NCBI RefSeq assembly: GCF_000955955.1
Contig: NZ_JYJG01000272.1
Location: 1-18,715, forward strand
Reading direction: 5' to 3'
Source: Lentzea aerocolonigenes
GTDB lineage: Bacteria; Actinomycetota; Actinomycetes; Mycobacteriales; Pseudonocardiaceae
DNA length: 18,715 nucleotides
This document shows positions 15,471 to 18,715 of this stretch, one piece after another. The notes beneath the pieces are model-generated. The model was not told the DNA's origin and searched no databases. It saw nothing but the letters and a program-made list of their open reading frames with translations. The position numbers and the translations under genes are program-made. Each line of letters opens with the position of its first letter. Position 1 is the first letter of the stretch.

Positions 15471-18400
15471 GTGACAAGTCCTCACCCGAGGCTCCGGACC
15501 GCGCCGGTGCTGTGCGTCCTGGTCTGCCACGACGGCGACCAGTGGCTCAGCACGGCGCTGTCCGCGTTGCGGCGCCAGCGGATTCGCCCCAGGCATGTGA
15601 TCGCGGTCGACACCGGATCCCACGATCGCACCGCGACTGTGCTGGCTCAAGCTGGCCTTGCCGAGGCGGAAGATCTGCTGGACGGCGTGCTGACGGCGCC
15701 TCGTGGCACGGGTTTCGGCACCGCTGTGCGTCTGGCGGTGGAGCACGCCGTCGAACGGTGGGGCGATCCCGGCAAATGGCTGTGGTTGCTGCACGACGAC
15801 AGCGCGCCGGAACCCGACTGCCTGGCCGCCCTGCTCACCGCGGCCGAGGTGTCGCCGTCGGCTGCCGTGCTGGGTCCGCTGTGCCTCGATTGGGTGGATT
15901 CTCGTCTGGTCGTCGAGGCGGGTTTGTCGACGGATTCTTCAGGACATCGACAGACCGGCTTGTCGTCCGCCGAACATTCGGCGTCGTTCCAGCAGAGCAC
16001 CGAAGTGCTCGCGGTGTCGTCCGCGGGTTCGTTGATCCGCCGCGAGGTGTGGCACGAGCTCGGCGGCTACGACGAGGCGATGCCGCTGCTGCGCGACGAT
16101 CTCGACTTCGGCTGGCGCGCTAATCGCTCCGGTCATTTGGTCCTGTGCGTACCGGTCGCACGCATGAGACATGCGCGCGCCGCGACTAAAGGCGCACGTC
16201 GTTTGGACGCGGCCATGGCACGGCCGGGTCCGTCTTTTCGAGGCGTCGACCGAGCGCACGGGATGCGCACCTTTCTGGTCAACACCTCGGGTTTCTCGTT
16301 CCTCATCGGACTTCCGCGCCTGCTCTTTCTGTCTTTGCTGCGGGCCTTGGGTTTCCTGTTGCTCCGACGTTTCGCCGACGCGCACGCGGAAGTGGGCGCC
16401 GCGCGCTACCTGTTGACCAGAGGCCGATTGTTCGAGGGCCGCCGCGCTCGTCGTGGCTCTGCCGTCGTGCGGGGCCTCTTCACCTCTCGTTTGACCCGAT
16501 TCCGCAACGCCGTCCGGGCCGGCGCGACGTTCCTGATCCGCCGGCGTGTCGAGGCCGACGCGGCGCTCGGTCGTCTGCCCGCGTCCGATGCTCGTTCGGC
16601 GTGGCTCGAACCATCCGAAGTGGACACTCGCCCGGTCGGCCCTTCGGCGCTGCCCGCCGGTGCTGCCCGCGGACGCCCGCGCGTGGCCGGTCTGCGCCGG
16701 CCCCCGATCGTCGTGCCGGTCGACGCCGCGTGGCCGGGTGCGCTGCGTCCTTCACCGCGGCCGCGTCCTTCACCAGGGCCGCGCGGACCGGACATGGTCT
16801 TCGTCGAGGTCGACCAGTCACGGGTGCTGCGCTCGCTGCTGCTGGCGCCTCCCGTGCTGCTGGTGCTGAGCCTGTCGGTCGTCGCGGTGATCGCCAACTG
16901 GGCGCGCCTCGGCTTGGACCTGGCCGGCGGCCGGCTGCTGCCCGTGGGTTCTCTCGGCTCGGTCTGGTCGGCCTACCTCGCCTCCTGGCACCCGGTGTTC
17001 GGTGGCACCGCCGCTCCGGCTCCCGCGGCTCTCGCCGTGCTGGGCCTCATCCCCGGCGGACCTTCGTTCGCGGTCGCCATGCTGCTGCTCGGCGACATCC
17101 CCCTCGCGGCGTTGTCGGCCTACATCGCGTCACGAGGCATGCGCGTACGCCGGTCCGTGCGCGCGGTGGTGGCGGCCTTCTACGGACTGCTGCCAGTGGC
17201 CACCACCGCTGTGTCGGAGGGACGCCTGGACGTCGTCGTCGTCCACATCGTGACGCCCGTGGTGTTCGCCGGCGTCTACGCCGTGTTGCGCGCGTCGTCC
17301 ACGCACGCCTGGCTGCCCATGGCTTCCGGCACGGCGCTCGGGGTGGCTGTCCTGGGTGCCTTCTCGCCGCTGACCCACGTCGTCACGATCGTTGGCGCGT
17401 TGGCCGGGTTCATCGCGGTGTCCGGTGGAGCCCGCCGGATCGCCGCGTTGTTCGCCATCGTGCTGTTGCCCATGGCGTTGTTGTTGCCTTGGCCTGCCGT
17501 GTTGTTGCAGCACCCCGAGATGGTCCTGAACGGGCTGGGAGCCACGTTCTCCTCGCCTCCGCCGAACCTGATCGTGTGCTCGGTGTTCGTGGCGGCGGCT
17601 TTCGCGGCTGCTGTGTTGCGACCCAACGCCTCGATGCTGCCCGGGCTGCTGGTGATCGTGCTGGCGATCGCCGCGCTGGCCGCAGTGGCCGCGGTCAAGG
17701 CCTGGCCCGGGACGCCGTTGGTGATCTTGGCGTGGGGGCTCGTGTGTGTGGTGCTCGCCGGGTGTCAGCGTGGGGTCGCGCCTGGGATCGCCGGGCAGGC
17801 TCGGGTGCGGCGTGCGGTGTACCTCGTCGGGGTGGTGACGTTGGTCAGCCTCGGGGTGGCCGGGTTGCTGGATCTCCGTGGCGGCCCGTTGAAGGCTGAT
17901 GGCGGGGTGCGGCTGTCTTCGTCGTTGACCGCTGAGCTGGAGCGGACCGGGCGGTCCGTGCTGATCCTCGGGTCTCCCGTTCGGCAGGTGGCTGGGCGGA
18001 TGCCTGCTTTTGGAGATGACGACTTGGTGCCCACCGTGTCGTCGCCTGCTCGGTTGCGGCGGTGGAATTCGTCGTTGCTGGACGGGGCTGGGCCGGTGGT
18101 GACGCTGGCGCTGGCTCAGGCTGCGTCTTCCGGGGTTTCGTTTCTGGTGTTGCCTTCTGAGGAGGCTGCTGCTCGGGTTCGGGCCGCTGGTGGGGAACTG
18201 GTGTCGGTGGCGCCTGCTGCTTCTGATGGGCGGCCCGTTTTGCGGTTGCGGTTGGCTGCGGACACCGGGGTGTTGTTGGGGCCTGACCTGGCTCGCCGGG
18301 CTCGTACCGGTGGGGAGCCGCCTGTTGAGCTGGCTGCGGCTGGGGTGGCGCCGGTGAACGTGTCGTTGCCTGAGGTTGCGGTTCGGGTTTCGGCTGGTGG

Positions 18401-18641
18401 GGATGGGCGGGTGCTCGTTCTGGCCGCTGAGGACGAGCCTGGGTGGGTGGTGTCTGTGGATGGGGTGCAGGTGCCGGTGGTGCGGGCTTGGGGGCATTTG
18501 GTCGGGGTGCCGCTGCCCGGGGACGCGGCTGAGGTTCGGGTGGAGATGTCGACCACGTTGAGGGATTTTCTGTTGCTGGCTCAGGCTGCGGCGGCGTTGT
18601 TCACGGTGTTGACGGCGATTCCTTCTCGTCGTCGGGGGTGA
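15471..18641 (+). CDS. GT2 glycosyltransferase fused to polytopic membrane region and exported C-terminal domain, 1056 aa
   Basis: Residues about 10-240 form a GT2 domain: VLVCHDGDQWL (16-26), VDTGSHDRT (46-54), the DD metal site in LHDDS (107-111), and RDDLDFGWR (208-216) in place of the usual ED motif. One hydrophobic stretch (about 274-298) follows. A basic then Pro/Arg-rich linker runs from about 300 to 445. Around eleven hydrophobic helices lie at 452-800. Residues about 805-1030 are a soluble domain, probably outside the cell, with EPGWVVSVDG at 989-998, like the PGW-x-VDG strand seen in YfhO-type C-terminal domains. A last helix at about 1034-1050 ends in SRRRG. The whole is likely an envelope glycan polymerase or a coupled transferase/flippase; substrate unknown. 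Codon choice shifts toward GGG/GCT/TTG in the last third. Confidence 0.88.
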   Translation: MTSPHPRLRTAPVLCVLVCHDGDQWLSTALSALRRQRIRPRHVIAVDTGSHDRTATVLAQAGLAEAEDLLDGVLTAPRGTGFGTAVRLAVEHAVERWGDPGKWLWLLHDDSAPEPDCLAALLTAAEVSPSAAVLGPLCLDWVDSRLVVEAGLSTDSSGHRQTGLSSAEHSASFQQSTEVLAVSSAGSLIRREVWHELGGYDEAMPLLRDDLDFGWRANRSGHLVLCVPVARMRHARAATKGARRLDAAMARPGPSFRGVDRAHGMRTFLVNTSGFSFLIGLPRLLFLSLLRALGFLLLRRFADAHAEVGAARYLLTRGRLFEGRRARRGSAVVRGLFTSRLTRFRNAVRAGATFLIRRRVEADAALGRLPASDARSAWLEPSEVDTRPVGPSALPAGAARGRPRVAGLRRPPIVVPVDAAWPGALRPSPRPRPSPGPRGPDMVFVEVDQSRVLRSLLLAPPVLLVLSLSVVAVIANWARLGLDLAGGRLLPVGSLGSVWSAYLASWHPVFGGTAAPAPAALAVLGLIPGGPSFAVAMLLLGDIPLAALSAYIASRGMRVRRSVRAVVAAFYGLLPVATTAVSEGRLDVVVVHIVTPVVFAGVYAVLRASSTHAWLPMASGTALGVAVLGAFSPLTHVVTIVGALAGFIAVSGGARRIAALFAIVLLPMALLLPWPAVLLQHPEMVLNGLGATFSSPPPNLIVCSVFVAAAFAAAVLRPNASMLPGLLVIVLAIAALAAVAAVKAWPGTPLVILAWGLVCVVLAGCQRGVAPGIAGQARVRRAVYLVGVVTLVSLGVAGLLDLRGGPLKADGGVRLSSSLTAELERTGRSVLILGSPVRQVAGRMPAFGDDDLVPTVSSPARLRRWNSSLLDGAGPVVTLALAQAASSGVSFLVLPSEEAAARVRAAGGELVSVAPAASDGRPVLRLRLAADTGVLLGPDLARRARTGGEPPVELAAAGVAPVNVSLPEVAVRVSAGGDGRVLVLAAEDEPGWVVSVDGVQVPVVRAWGHLVGVPLPGDAAEVRVEMSTTLRDFLLLAQAAAALFTVLTAIPSRRRG
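16747..16782 (+). repeat. Two tandem 18-bp units in the Pro/Arg linker
   Basis: GTCCTTCACCGCGGCCGC is followed directly by a second copy with two mismatches. They encode the repeated R-PSP-x-P units of the linker of the large GT2 protein. Confidence 0.85.
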
Positions 18642-18715
18642 GGCCGCCGTTCCGGTGGGCGCGTCCCGTTCCGTACGCGGGGTCCGTAGGTGGTCACCTT
18701 GCGATGGGCGAGTCC
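18642..18715 (+). other. Right-edge remnant with a possible start of the next gene
   Basis: An AGGTGG at 18688-18693 precedes an ATG at 18704-18706 by 10 nt, leaving four codons before the window ends. A GTG at 18690 is another option. Too short to identify a product. Confidence 0.25.

Noticed and set aside
17130..18497. 455-aa open frame on the minus strand
   Set aside because: It is antisense to the large GT2 gene. The translation is His/Pro/Arg/Gln-rich with no motif, produced by the G/T-rich sense strand.
1..18715. tRNA, rRNA, CRISPR array, insertion sequence or prophage
   Set aside because: No cloverleaf-like sequence, regularly spaced repeats, transposase, integrase or phage motifs were seen on either strand.

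Overview
This is a compact, high-GC window with frequent GTG/TTG starts, many short gene overlaps, a WhiB regulator and an actinobacterial-type F420 module. I infer an actinomycete chromosome, probably Pseudonocardiales (Lentzea, Saccharothrix or Amycolatopsis-like). That placement rests on recognised families and remembered gene order, not on a search. The order wbbL - manB - fbiB - fbiA - whiB resembles the Mycobacterium tuberculosis block Rv3265c (wbbL1), Rv3264c (manB), Rv3262 (fbiB), Rv3261 (fbiA), Rv3260c (whiB2), with extra genes inserted and local inversions.

Left part (1-7772, minus strand): a seven-gene run read right to left. It holds two GT4 glycosyltransferases, a WbbL-type rhamnosyltransferase, a tandem pair of paralogous 183-aa membrane proteins, an 829-aa GT2-GT4 fusion and a last GT4. 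Many junctions overlap or nearly touch. A stem-loop follows the last stop at the left edge. This looks like a cell-envelope polysaccharide operon built around the arabinogalactan linker step; what the additional sugar transfers build is unknown.

Middle (7793-11310): a divergent GT2 gene, a converging gene for a 121-aa Pro/Gln/Met-rich protein of unknown function, and then a plus-strand run of manB (GDP-mannose synthesis, the likely donor supply for some GT4 enzymes), an AlkA-type DNA glycosylase overlapping manB, and a 61-aa protein whose stop interlocks with that of the opposing NUDIX gene.

Right-centre (11307-14888, minus strand): an operon of M50 membrane metalloprotease, fbiA, fbiB (F420 gamma-glutamyl ligase fused to a nitroreductase-like domain) and a NUDIX hydrolase, with overlapping fbiA/fbiB/NUDIX junctions.

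Right end (14889-18715): a 245-bp divergent control region with a good sigma70-type promoter and a BldD-like inverted repeat. It is followed by whiB (WhiB2 type) and a 1056-aa GT2 enzyme fused to a many-pass membrane region and an exported C-terminal domain. No RNA genes, insertion sequences, prophage genes or CRISPR arrays were seen, and no gene-free stretch exceeds 300 bp. The best candidates for undescribed biology are the tandem C-x21-C membrane pair inside the glycosyltransferase operon and the very large GT2/membrane protein behind whiB.
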